A stretch of 64,000 nucleotides of DNA from contig JAJDAN010000017.1 of the NCBI GenBank assembly GCA_029261855.1, positions 62,001-126,000 on the forward strand, written 5' to 3'. Under the pieces are notes generated by a model, which saw only the letters and a list, made by a program, of their open reading frames with translations, did not search any database and was not told where the DNA came from. Positions within the stretch are counted from its first letter, which is position 1, and each line of letters opens with the position of its first letter. Positions 37,939 to 46,737 of the stretch are shown one piece after another. The stretch is from Deltaproteobacteria bacterium. GTDB lineage: Bacteria; Myxococcota_A; UBA9160; UBA4427. The position numbers and the translations under genes are program-made.

Positions 37939-38607
37939 GTGAAGATCGCGGTGGTGATTCCCGCCGTCGACGAGGCCCAGCACATCACGGACGCGGTCGT
38001 GAGCGCGCGGGTTCCCGGGGTCGATCTCGTCGTCAGCGACGGCCAGAGCCTCGACGGGACACGCGAGCGAGCGGCACTCGCCGGTGCGCGGGTGGTCGTA
38101 GGCGAACGGGGCCGAGCGCGTCAGCTGCGGCGCGGTGTCGAAGCCACCCGAGGAGAAGTGGTGCTCCTCCTGCATGCAGATACCCGGTTGCCGCCGGGCT
38201 GGACCGACGCGGTCCGGGACGCGCTGGCCGACGGCCAGGTGGCGGGGGGCGCATTTCGCCTGCGATTCGACGAGCCCGGCGCCGCGTTCCGGGTGCTCGA
38301 GTGGGGCGTTCGCCTGCGGGTCGCCTGCTTCGGTCTGCCCTACGGAGATCAGGCGATCTTCGTGCGGCGACGAGTCCTCGAAGACGTGGGGGGCATCCCA
38401 GACGTGGACTTCATGGAGGACCTCGACCTGGTGAGGGCGATCAAGACCCGGGGGCGGCTGCGGGTGCTGACGCTGCCCGTCACGACGTCGGGTCGTCGCT
38501 ACCGCGAGTCCGGTGTCCTGCGCACGGTCTGTCTCCATCTGGCGGCCGCGCTGTTGTGGAAGGCGGGTGCTCCGCGAGACCGCATCGCAGCCTGGGTGCG
38601 CGGATGA
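37939..38607 (+). CDS. TIGR04283-type GT2 glycosyltransferase
   Basis: 222 residues from a GTG. It opens IAVVIPAVDEAQHITDAV, has the DLVVSDGQSLDGTRE turn, GERGRARQLRRGVEATRG and VVLLLHADTRLPPGW with HADT as the metal site, then PYGDQAIFVRR. This is the pattern of the small TIGR04283 GT2 family, some members of which sit in arsenosugar clusters; no arsenic gene is nearby, so the acceptor is unknown. Its stop overlaps the first ABC gene (ATGA), suggesting a glycolipid or glycoconjugate exported by that pair. Confidence 0.85.
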   Translation: MKIAVVIPAVDEAQHITDAVVSARVPGVDLVVSDGQSLDGTRERAALAGARVVVGERGRARQLRRGVEATRGEVVLLLHADTRLPPGWTDAVRDALADGQVAGGAFRLRFDEPGAAFRVLEWGVRLRVACFGLPYGDQAIFVRRRVLEDVGGIPDVDFMEDLDLVRAIKTRGRLRVLTLPVTTSGRRYRESGVLRTVCLHLAAALLWKAGAPRDRIAAWVRG

Positions 38608-40466
38608 GCGCCGAGATCGCCCCTGTCACCCGCGTTGCCGGGGATTCGCCCGTCCGCCATGCCCTGCGGCGCCTGTGGACCTACATCCGCAACAACGCCT
38701 GGTACTACGTGCTGTGCACGGTGCTCACGCTCGCCTATGTGGGGTTCTTCGTCGCCGTACCGGTGCTGCTCGGCTTCGCCGTCACGGGGGCCGTCGAGGG
38801 GCTGCCGCGCGCCGAGGTGGCCCGTCGCTGCGGCTACCTGCTGGGCGCGGCGCTGGTGCAGGGGGTGCTCCGGTACTACTCGCGGACGCTGATCTTCAAC
38901 GCCGCCCGCGAGGTCGAGTACGAGATGCGAAACGACCTCTTCGCGCATCTGCAGCGCCTGCCGCAGTCGTTCTACTACCGCTGGCACACCGGCGATCTCA
39001 TGAGCCGGTGCGTGAACGACCTGAACTCCGTCCGGCTGATGCTCGGCCCGGGTGTCATCTCGGCCATCCAGACTCCTCTGATGTTCCTGCTGGCCTTCGG
39101 CGCGATGCTCTCGATGAACTGGGCGCTCGCCCTGCTGGTGTTCCTGCCGTACCCGCTCTTCGTGTTCATCGCCCGTGGCTTCGGGGGTGCGATGCACGGG
39201 CGCAGCCTGGCGGTGCAGCAGGGCCTCGCGAGCATGTCGAACCAGGTGCAGGAGTCCGTCTCGGGCATCGGCGTCGTGAAGGCGTACGCGATGGAGGACG
39301 TGCAGGCCGAGCGCTTCCAGGCCGCGAACGAGTCGCTCTTCCTGCGTCAGCTCCGCCTGGTCTGGGTCACCGCCGGGATGCCCGCGATTACCGGGCTGCT
39401 GCCGATGGTCTCGATGTTGATGGTGCTGGTCGTCGGGATGCCGGACGTCGCTTCGAAGCAGATGCCCATCGGCGACTTCTTCACGTTCACGATGTACATC
39501 TACCAGCTCACCTTCCCGACCTTCATCATGGGCTGGACGGTGGCGCTGGTGCAGCGCGGCTCCGCCGCGATGCAGCGCATCGACGAGGTGCTCTCGGTCG
39601 AGCCGTCGATTCGGGACGGTGAGGATCTGGCGCCCGTGAGCCAGCTGAGTGGTGAGATCGAGTTCCGGGACTTCTCGTTCAACTATCTCGGCTCGGACCG
39701 CGAGCTGGTGCTCCGAGACATCGACCTGCGAGTGCCTGCGGGCAGCACCCTGGGACTGGTTGGTCCGGTGGGTTCGGGCAAGACGACCCTCGCTTCCGCG
39801 ATCCCGCGGCTCTTCGAGGTCGAGCCCGGCCAGCTCTTCCTCGACGGCGTCGACATCAATCGCATCCCGCTCGCCGTATTGCGTGCCAGCATCTCGATGG
39901 TCCCCCAGGACTCGTTCCTGTTCTCGATGACCCTCGCCCAGAACATCGCCTACGGGGTCCCGGACGCGAGCCCCGAAGAGATCCGCGCCGCGGCGCGGCG
40001 CGCGCAGCTCGACAAGGACGTCGCCGAGCTGCCCAACGGCTACGAGACCGTTGTCGGCGAGCGTGGCGTGATGCTGTCTGGCGGCCAGCGCCAGCGGACC
40101 GCGCTCGCCCGCGCCCTGGCCATGCGACCCAGCATCCTGATCCTCGACGACACCTTGTCGGCGGTGGATGCCGAGACCGAGTCTGCCATCCAGGCCCAGC
40201 TGCGGGAGGTGTTCGCGAACCGCACGGTGATCGTGGTCGCGAACCGGGTCTCGAGCGTGCGCGACTGCGACCAGATCGTCGTGATGGACGAAGGTCGGAT
40301 CGTCGAATCCGGGACCGACGCCGAGCTGGTGGCCGCAGGCGGGCTGTATGCCCGCCTGGCGCGCGAGCAGGAGGCGGCCGAGACGAGCCCGCCCGCAGAA
40401 GACCTGGAGACCGCACTCGACGCCCTGGCACCGGTGGCACCCGAAGCGCCGGAGGCGGGTGCATGA
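38604..40466 (+). CDS. ABC half-exporter with degenerate ATP site (TM287-like)
   Basis: 620 residues. Six membrane segments (about 30-320) precede the nucleotide domain. Walker A LVGPVGSGKTTLA and signature MLSGGQRQR are canonical, but in Walker B, ILILDDTLS, the catalytic Glu is Asp516, and the H-loop His is Asn547 (VVANRVSS). This matches the degenerate subunit of heterodimeric exporters such as TM287/288 and LmrCD. The next gene overlaps by four bases and supplies the complementary half. A Pro/Ala-rich tail follows. Substrate unknown; the glycosyltransferase upstream may make it. Confidence 0.9.
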   Translation: MSAEIAPVTRVAGDSPVRHALRRLWTYIRNNAWYYVLCTVLTLAYVGFFVAVPVLLGFAVTGAVEGLPRAEVARRCGYLLGAALVQGVLRYYSRTLIFNAAREVEYEMRNDLFAHLQRLPQSFYYRWHTGDLMSRCVNDLNSVRLMLGPGVISAIQTPLMFLLAFGAMLSMNWALALLVFLPYPLFVFIARGFGGAMHGRSLAVQQGLASMSNQVQESVSGIGVVKAYAMEDVQAERFQAANESLFLRQLRLVWVTAGMPAITGLLPMVSMLMVLVVGMPDVASKQMPIGDFFTFTMYIYQLTFPTFIMGWTVALVQRGSAAMQRIDEVLSVEPSIRDGEDLAPVSQLSGEIEFRDFSFNYLGSDRELVLRDIDLRVPAGSTLGLVGPVGSGKTTLASAIPRLFEVEPGQLFLDGVDINRIPLAVLRASISMVPQDSFLFSMTLAQNIAYGVPDASPEEIRAAARRAQLDKDVAELPNGYETVVGERGVMLSGGQRQRTALARALAMRPSILILDDTLSAVDAETESAIQAQLREVFANRTVIVVANRVSSVRDCDQIVVMDEGRIVESGTDAELVAAGGLYARLAREQEAAETSPPAEDLETALDALAPVAPEAPEAGA

Positions 40467-42358
40467 GCGAGCACCTCCACGAAGAAGAGGCCATCGGCAA
40501 GGCCTACGACCTGCGGCTGTTGCGGCGTCTGTGGCACTACGTGTCTCCCTATCGCTGGCAGGTGCTCGCCACGCTCTCGCTCGTCGCGCCGATGTTCGTC
40601 CTCGAGCTGGCGCCGGCCTGGATCATCAAGATCGGGCTCGAGCAAGCCACCGGGACACCGGCGGAAGGCGCAACCGCCTGGATCGCGGAGTCCGCCCGCG
40701 CGCCCGACGGCGTGAATCCGTATCTATGGCTCGGCGGCCTCTACCTGCTCGTGGCGCTCGCTTCGATGGGGTTCTCGCTCTTCAACATGGTCTTGATGGT
40801 GAAGACCGGACAGTCGGCCATGAAGGACCTGCGCCGGGACGTCTTCGCGAAGATCCAGCAGCTGCATCTCGGCTTCTTCGACAGCTACCCGGTGGGTCGC
40901 ATCGTGACGCGGACCACCAACGACGTCGAGAACGTCGCGGAGATGTTCTCGTCGGGCATCGTCGCCCTGGTCACCGACCTGGTCAAGATGATCGGGATCG
41001 CCGTCGTCCTCTATCTGCTCGACCCGGACCTGGCGCTCTACACCTTCGCGGTCGTGCCCGTGCTGGCGGTGGCAGCGATCATCTTCCGTTTCAAGGTGCG
41101 CGAGGCGTTCCGTGCGGTTCGCGTGCGGATCGCGCGGATCAACGCCCACATCCAGGAAACCGTGACGGGCATGAAGGTCGTGCAGCTGTTCTCGCGAGAA
41201 GCGCGCAATCAGCGCGACTTCGACGTCATGAACGCGGACCATCGCGACGCGTGGAAGCGGTCGATCCAGTACGACGCGCTCCTCTTTACCTCGGTGGAAG
41301 CGACTCAGGGCATCACCGTGGCGGTGATCGTGTGGTTCGGGACGGTCGACCTCACGGACGTGGGTCTCATCTACGTCTTCATCGACTGGACCCGGCGCTT
41401 CTTCATGCCGCTGCGCGATCTGTCGCAGAAGTACTCGGTGATGCAGTCATCGATGGCCAGCACCGAGCGCATCCTCGAGCTGATGGACACCAAGCCCGCG
41501 GTGGTGGACCCCGAAGTCGCGGCCGCGCCACCGGAAGCGGGCAGGGCGCGCGGGTCTGTCGAGTTCGAGCACGTGTGGTTCTCGTATGCCGGAAAAGCGA
41601 AGGGCAACGGCCGGGACGACTCGCGCGAGCCGGACGCGCCGGACGAGTGGGTGCTGCGGGACGTCTCGTTCAAGGTCGAGCCGGGGGATCGGGTCGCCTT
41701 CGTCGGTGCGACCGGGGCCGGCAAGACGACCATCATCAAGCTGCTGACGCGCCTCTACGAGGTCACCCGGGGTCGCATCCTGGTGGACGGGGTCGACATC
41801 CGCGAGCTGAAGCAGACCGAGCTGCGGGGCCGGGTCGCGACGGTGCTACAGGACGTCTTCCTGTTCAGCGGCAACGTGGCCGACAACATCGCCCTCGGAC
41901 GCCGGGATGTCTCCCGCGAAACCATCGAGCGCGCCGCCAGGGCCGTGGAGATCGACCGCTTCATCCGCGCTCTGCCGGATGGCTACGAGACCGAGGTGCG
42001 GGAACGGGGCACGAACTTCTCGTCCGGGCAGCGCCAGCTGCTGTCCTTCGCCCGGGCCCTCGTACACGGAGCGGACATCCTGGTGCTCGACGAAGCCACC
42101 AGCTCCATCGATACCGAGACCGAGGCCCTGGTGCAGCGCGGCATCCACCTGTTGCTCGAGGGGCGAACGGCGATCGCGATCGCCCACCGGCTGTCGACGA
42201 TCCGGGACATGGACCGGATCTACGTGCTCCACCGCGGCCAACTGGTGGAGTCCGGACGCCACGAGGAGCTGCTCGCCGCCGAGGGGATTTACCACCGGCT
42301 GTACCGCCTTCAGCACGCCGAGACCGAAGCTCGGGAATCCCCCTTGCTGCCGGCCTAG
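40463..42358 (+). CDS. ABC half-exporter, catalytic partner (TM288-like)
   Basis: 631 residues. Six membrane segments, with a longer extracytoplasmic loop after the first than in its partner (residues about 50-90). Walker A FVGATGAGKTTIIKL, Walker B ILVLDEATSS with Glu544, and H-loop AIAHRLST are intact, but the signature is FSSGQRQ (519-525) rather than LSGGQ. Partner and this protein together give one consensus and one degenerate site, as in TM287/288. An insertion (AKGNGRDDSREPDAPDEW) lies before Walker A. Confidence 0.9.
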   Translation: MSEHLHEEEAIGKAYDLRLLRRLWHYVSPYRWQVLATLSLVAPMFVLELAPAWIIKIGLEQATGTPAEGATAWIAESARAPDGVNPYLWLGGLYLLVALASMGFSLFNMVLMVKTGQSAMKDLRRDVFAKIQQLHLGFFDSYPVGRIVTRTTNDVENVAEMFSSGIVALVTDLVKMIGIAVVLYLLDPDLALYTFAVVPVLAVAAIIFRFKVREAFRAVRVRIARINAHIQETVTGMKVVQLFSREARNQRDFDVMNADHRDAWKRSIQYDALLFTSVEATQGITVAVIVWFGTVDLTDVGLIYVFIDWTRRFFMPLRDLSQKYSVMQSSMASTERILELMDTKPAVVDPEVAAAPPEAGRARGSVEFEHVWFSYAGKAKGNGRDDSREPDAPDEWVLRDVSFKVEPGDRVAFVGATGAGKTTIIKLLTRLYEVTRGRILVDGVDIRELKQTELRGRVATVLQDVFLFSGNVADNIALGRRDVSRETIERAARAVEIDRFIRALPDGYETEVRERGTNFSSGQRQLLSFARALVHGADILVLDEATSSIDTETEALVQRGIHLLLEGRTAIAIAHRLSTIRDMDRIYVLHRGQLVESGRHEELLAAEGIYHRLYRLQHAETEARESPLLPA

Positions 42359-42418
42359 AACGGCGTCTCAGATACCGGGTCGGATCCGGCCGGCGTGTCG
42401 CAGGATGCGCAACTCGGC

Positions 42419-42448
42419 TTGCGAGCGGCCCCTCGGGAGTGGTAGAAA
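42419..42448 (+). promoter_or_regulatory. Possible smc promoter
   Basis: TTGCGA (42419-42424), an 18-base spacer, then TAGAAA (42443-42448), each matching four of six consensus bases, in the 261-base gap before smc. Leader would be about 165 bases. The leader also has three TTCCGAGAG-like repeats at about 42495-42535. Confidence 0.3.
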
Positions 42449-42619
42449 CGGGGTCGACTCCCCCCCATCTCCCACTACGCCGACCGGAGGCGTTCTTCCG
42501 AGAGCTGGCCCTTCCGAGAGAGAGACGGTTCCGAGCCCACGCTCTGCGCCGCCCAACCACTCCCGGAACACCGCTGGTCGCGGGCGATGGATCCAATCGG
42601 ATCGGGTCGAGGAGTCCTT

Positions 42620-45600
42620 TTGCGAATCAAGTCGCTCCAGCTACACGGCTTCAAGTCCTTCGTGGACCGCACGGTCTTCACCTTCGACGACGGCGTGACC
42701 GGCGTCGTCGGCCCGAACGGCTGTGGCAAGTCGAACGTCGTGGACGCCATCCGATGGGTGATGGGTGAGCAGTCGCCCCGCCGCCTTCGCGGCAAGGGCA
42801 TGGACGACATCATCTTCGCGGGGTCCGAGGCCCGCCCCCCCATCGGCATGGCCGAGGTGGTGCTCTCCTTCGACAACTCCGATGGCCGCGCGCCGGCCGA
42901 GTACGCGGCCTACAGCGAGATCCAGATCACGCGTCGGCTCTACCGCTCGGGCGAGTCCGAGTATCAGATGAACAAGCAGACCTGCCGGCTGCGCGACGTG
43001 CACGACTTCTTCCGCGACTCGGGCTTCGGCGTAAAGGGCTACACGATCGTCGAGCAGGGGCGCGTCGCCGAGATCGTCTCCGCTCGCCCCGAAGAGCGGC
43101 GCGTGCTGATCGAAGAGGCGGCAGGGATCAGCAAGTACAAGGCGCGTCGACGCGAGGCCGAGGGCAAGATCCGCTCGACCGAACAGAACCTGAACCGCGT
43201 GAACGACGTGCTGGGCGAGATCAAGCGACAGATCTCGTCCCTCGAGCGCCAGGCGCGAAAGGCCGCGCGCTACAAGCGCCTGCAGGAGACCCAGCGCGTC
43301 CTCGAGCTTTCCATCGCGGCCGACGAGCGCCGCGGGCTGGCGACCGCCGCCGAGGAGGCGCGCGCCAAGCTGGTCCAGCTGCGGGACGCAGCGACGCACC
43401 TCGAGACGCAGCTGGCCGAGCGCGAGCTGGCGATCCAGGAACGGCGCCTCGCCCTCACGGAGTCCGAGAAGGCCGTGAGTCGCGCATCCGAAGCGCTGTA
43501 CGCACTGCGTAGTGAGATCAAGCAGCTCGAGGGACAGGTCGAGCTGTCCACGCGCGAGTGCGAAGGCATCGACCTCAGCAACGAGGGGCGCCACGAAGAG
43601 ATCGGCCAGCTGCGCGAGCAGCTGGCGACCGCCGAGTCCGAGGCAGCATCCGCGCGCGAAGAGCTCGAGCGGATGGAGGCGTCCCTGGCGAGCGAACTCG
43701 AGGGCATCACCGCCGCCGAATCCGAGGCGCGCGCCGCCGGCGAGACCCTGCGCACCCTCGAACGCCAGCGCAGCGACGCGAACGATGCCTTCGTCGAGGT
43801 GCTGACGGCGAACGCGCGCGCGGAAGACCGACTCGCGGCCGCCATGGACCGCCGGGCCGTGGTCGATCAGCGGCTGCGCAGCGTCGACCAGCAGCTCGAG
43901 GTCAGCCAGACCGCAGTGGCCGAGGTGGGCCGCGACCAGAGCCAGCTCCAGGAAGGCCTGCGCGGCTTGTTGCGCGAGCGGGATCGGCTGCAGGAGCAGC
44001 AGCTCAAGGCCATGCAACGCCACCAGCGGCTGACCGAGTCCGCCCGGCAGTCCGGCGAACAGCTGGTCGGGCTGCGAGAGAAGCTGGAATCCAGGCGGGC
44101 GCGCTTCGCTTCCCTGTCCGAAGTCATCGAGAGCCGCGAGGACGTCGGAGCCGCGACCCGGCACCTGCTGGCAAAGTCCGACGAGGACCGCCGGCGCCTG
44201 GGGCTCAAGGGACTGGTGCGCGAGCTCGTGCACAGCGACTCGGACGTCGAGGCCGCCGTGGAGGCGGTGCTGGCAGACCGCGCGGACGCGCTCATCACGG
44301 AACGCAGCGAGGGCGCAGTGGCCGCGGTGGCAGAGCTGCGAGACAGCGGTGCCGGACGCGGTGTGTTCATCGTCGAGCCCGCGGAGCAGAGCGCCCTCGG
44401 CATCGTGCCTCTGGGCGTGCCGCTGCTCGAACGTGTGCGCGTCCCGACGGGCTACGAAGGCATCGCCCGGGCCCTGCTCGGTGACGTCTACCTGGTCGAC
44501 GATCTCGCCCAGCCGCTGTCCATGTATGCGTCCGCCGCGCGCCTGCCCGCCACCTTCGTGACGCGTTCGGGGGACGTGGTGTCTCCTGATGGCACGATCC
44601 GCGGCGGCGGCGAATCGGCCTCGAGCGGCATGCTCGGGCGCATTCGCGAGGTGCGCGAGCTGGAACTCGAGGTCGGGTCCCTCGAACAGGCGTGCCAACA
44701 GGCGCAGATCACACGCGACCAGAACGAAGCGGATCGCATCGCGGCGGGCGAAGAACTCGACAACCTGCGCAATCGCCAGCACACGGCCGTGCTCGCCGTG
44801 GCGAACCACGAGAAGGACCTGGAGCGCACCTCCGAACGTGTGAAGTCCCTGGGAGAGGCGCAGGAGACCCGGTCCGACGAACGGTCCGAGCTGCTGGCCG
44901 AGAGTGAGAGCCTGGTGCTCGACGTCGCGCGGCTCGAGGAAGAGATCGAGCGGCTGCGGGTCGACCGCGGCGAACGCCAACGCGCACTCGACGAAGTCGG
45001 GCTGCGGATCTCGGCGGCGGGTCGGGATCTCACCCGTCTCGAGAATCGCGCCACCGAGCTGAAGGTCGCCCACAACGGTCGGGTCGAACAGCAGACCCGG
45101 CTCCGAGACGGTGCCGAGCGTTCCGCGAACGCCGCGCGGGAGACCGCGGAGTGGATCGACCGCCGAGAACGCGAGATCGAGAGCGCGACCGAACGGCGCG
45201 GACTGCTCGTCGAGCAGTCACGTGACGCCGAGACCCGGCTTGCGGGTCACCTCGAGAACGAAGAGACGGCGCGACTCGAGAGCGAACGGCTTCGGGAAGG
45301 CTACGAACGCGAGGCCCGGGACCTGCGCGAGCTCGAAGACGCATTGCGAGACGTTCGCAGCGAGCTGAATACCAGCCGCGAGGAAGCCGCTGCCGCAGAC
45401 ATGACGGCGAAGGAAAGCCAGCTCCGCCTGGACCACCAGGACGAGGCGATCCGCGAGAAGTGGAACGTGGAGCTCGCGACCTGGACCCTGCCGCCCCTCG
45501 AGGAAGCCGCACCCGAGCCCGAGATCGTCGACCACAGCGCGGACGCGCCGGGCGACGCCCCCGCCGAGGGCGAGTCCGACGAGCAGGGAGAGGGCGACGA

Positions 45601-46315
45601 TCTGGATTCCATGGGCACCGCCGAAGTCGCCCGGGACGCTCGCAAGAACGCCGAGCTGGCGCGAAGGCCGATGGCGGAGCGGAAGTCCGAACTCGAGAAG
45701 CTGCGCAAGAGCATCCAGTCCCTCGGTGACGTGAATGTCGGGGCCATCGAGGAGCACGAAGAGCTCGCCGAACGCTTCCGCTTCCTGTCCGAGCAGAAGG
45801 AAGATCTCGACGAGACGATCCGATCGCTCCAGGAGGCGATCTCCCGCATCAATCGCACCAGCCGCCGGCGCTTCCGGGAGACCTTCGATCAGGTCAGCAA
45901 GCGCTTCTCCGAGAACTTCCCGAGACTGTTCGGAGGCGGCAAGGCGAGTCTGATCCTCACCGATGCCGACGACGTGCTCGAGTCGGGCATCGACATCATG
46001 GCCATGCCCCCGGGCAAGCGCCTGCAGAACGTCAACCTGCTCTCGGGCGGGGAGAAGACCATGACGGCGCTGGCGTTGCTCGTCGCGGTCTTTCAGGTCC
46101 GGCCGTCCCCCTTCTTCCTGCTGGACGAGGTCGACGCCGCCCTCGACGACGCCAACGTGGGCCGCTTCAACGGCCTGATCACCGAAATGGCGCAGCACTC
46201 GCAGTTCCTCGTGATCACGCACAACAAGCGCACGATCGAGGTGGCGGACGTGCTCTACGGCGTGACCATGGAGCAGAAGGGCGTCAGCAAGTTGGTCGCC
46301 GTCACCCTGAGCTGA
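42620..46315 (+). CDS. smc: Chromosome segregation ATPase SMC
   Basis: 1231 residues from the TTG at 42620: AGGAG ends five bases before it and the product then starts RIKSLQLHGFKSF, the family's usual N-terminus, so an ATG at 42587 is less likely. Walker A GPNGCGKS (31-38), two long coiled coils with a hinge near 500-640, signature LLSGGEKTMTAL (Ser1142 region) and Walker B FFLLDEVDAALDD (D1172, E1173). SMC with ScpA/ScpB organises the chromosome; those are not in the window. An acidic Pro/Glu/Asp-rich insert lies at about 960-1000 in the second coil. Confidence 0.96.
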   Translation: MRIKSLQLHGFKSFVDRTVFTFDDGVTGVVGPNGCGKSNVVDAIRWVMGEQSPRRLRGKGMDDIIFAGSEARPPIGMAEVVLSFDNSDGRAPAEYAAYSEIQITRRLYRSGESEYQMNKQTCRLRDVHDFFRDSGFGVKGYTIVEQGRVAEIVSARPEERRVLIEEAAGISKYKARRREAEGKIRSTEQNLNRVNDVLGEIKRQISSLERQARKAARYKRLQETQRVLELSIAADERRGLATAAEEARAKLVQLRDAATHLETQLAERELAIQERRLALTESEKAVSRASEALYALRSEIKQLEGQVELSTRECEGIDLSNEGRHEEIGQLREQLATAESEAASAREELERMEASLASELEGITAAESEARAAGETLRTLERQRSDANDAFVEVLTANARAEDRLAAAMDRRAVVDQRLRSVDQQLEVSQTAVAEVGRDQSQLQEGLRGLLRERDRLQEQQLKAMQRHQRLTESARQSGEQLVGLREKLESRRARFASLSEVIESREDVGAATRHLLAKSDEDRRRLGLKGLVRELVHSDSDVEAAVEAVLADRADALITERSEGAVAAVAELRDSGAGRGVFIVEPAEQSALGIVPLGVPLLERVRVPTGYEGIARALLGDVYLVDDLAQPLSMYASAARLPATFVTRSGDVVSPDGTIRGGGESASSGMLGRIREVRELELEVGSLEQACQQAQITRDQNEADRIAAGEELDNLRNRQHTAVLAVANHEKDLERTSERVKSLGEAQETRSDERSELLAESESLVLDVARLEEEIERLRVDRGERQRALDEVGLRISAAGRDLTRLENRATELKVAHNGRVEQQTRLRDGAERSANAARETAEWIDRREREIESATERRGLLVEQSRDAETRLAGHLENEETARLESERLREGYEREARDLRELEDALRDVRSELNTSREEAAAADMTAKESQLRLDHQDEAIREKWNVELATWTLPPLEEAAPEPEIVDHSADAPGDAPAEGESDEQGEGDDLDSMGTAEVARDARKNAELARRPMAERKSELEKLRKSIQSLGDVNVGAIEEHEELAERFRFLSEQKEDLDETIRSLQEAISRINRTSRRRFRETFDQVSKRFSENFPRLFGGGKASLILTDADDVLESGIDIMAMPPGKRLQNVNLLSGGEKTMTALALLVAVFQVRPSPFFLLDEVDAALDDANVGRFNGLITEMAQHSQFLVITHNKRTIEVADVLYGVTMEQKGVSKLVAVTLS

Positions 46316-46599
46316 GCGGAACCGAAGGCTTCGCCGGCTAGCAGGTCGATCCCGGACCCCGTTCCGGGCCCTCGGCTTGCGACGCGAACGGACGGGTGTG
46401 CTTCCCGAGCCTCGCCCCGCGGGGTCATGTGCCGCTGAGTGCCCCTGCGCGCCGGCTTCGGGCGCCCTTCTACCAGGCTTAGGTTTGCCTTAGGTCTCGC
46501 TCACGTCGGTTCCGGCCCGGAACCGCCGGTGCCAGAATCTGGCTGTGCTCCCAGGCGTCATTTCTGTGTAGGAAGCTGCTGGCGGTGAATGAAGGAGCC
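46316..46599. other. Intergenic region upstream of the small ORF and giant gene
   Basis: 284 bases without a supported gene. It holds a CCCGGA/TCCGGG hairpin with a six-base loop (46351-46368, possible smc terminator, no T tract), a pair of CTTAGGT heptamers 11 bases apart (46478-46484, 46489-46495), and a perfect inverted repeat CGGTTCCGG-C-CCGGAACCG (46507-46525). No convincing sigma-70 or sigma-54 promoter is seen. The repeats could be an operator for the downstream genes. Confidence 0.6.
46507..46525. promoter_or_regulatory. Perfect inverted repeat upstream of the giant gene
   Basis: CGGTTCCGG-C-CCGGAACCG, nine-base arms about one base. Centred 84 bases before the small ORF. Candidate regulator-binding site; could also fold as a hairpin with a seven-base-pair stem and five-base loop. 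Confidence 0.4.
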
Positions 46600-46737
46600 A
46601 TGACGCGCGATCTCTCGAACGCGAACGCTTCGTTAGTCCGGACCCTTTCTGCTGGGGGCCGCGGATTCCCTCGTGATAGGGTGGAAGACGTCGCGACCGG
46701 AGGTACTTCCTTGTCCCCCCTGACGGGCGCTCGATGA
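46600..46737 (+). CDS. Small ORF (45 residues) coupled to the giant gene
   Basis: An ATG at 46600 preceded by AAGGAG (only two bases apart, so unusually close) opens a 45-residue frame beginning [14 protein letters not shown] and ending LTGAR. Its stop overlaps the giant gene's start in an ATGA, the same coupling used throughout this window, and the giant gene has no ribosome site of its own. No similarity recognised, no signal peptide; could be a leader peptide whose translation opens the giant gene, or chance. Confidence 0.45.
   Translation: MTRDLSNANASLVRTLSAGGRGFPRDRVEDVATGGTSLSPLTGAR

Noticed and set aside
42587-42619. ATG at 42587 as the smc start
   Set aside because: The TTG at 42620 has AGGAG at the right distance and yields the conserved N-terminus directly.
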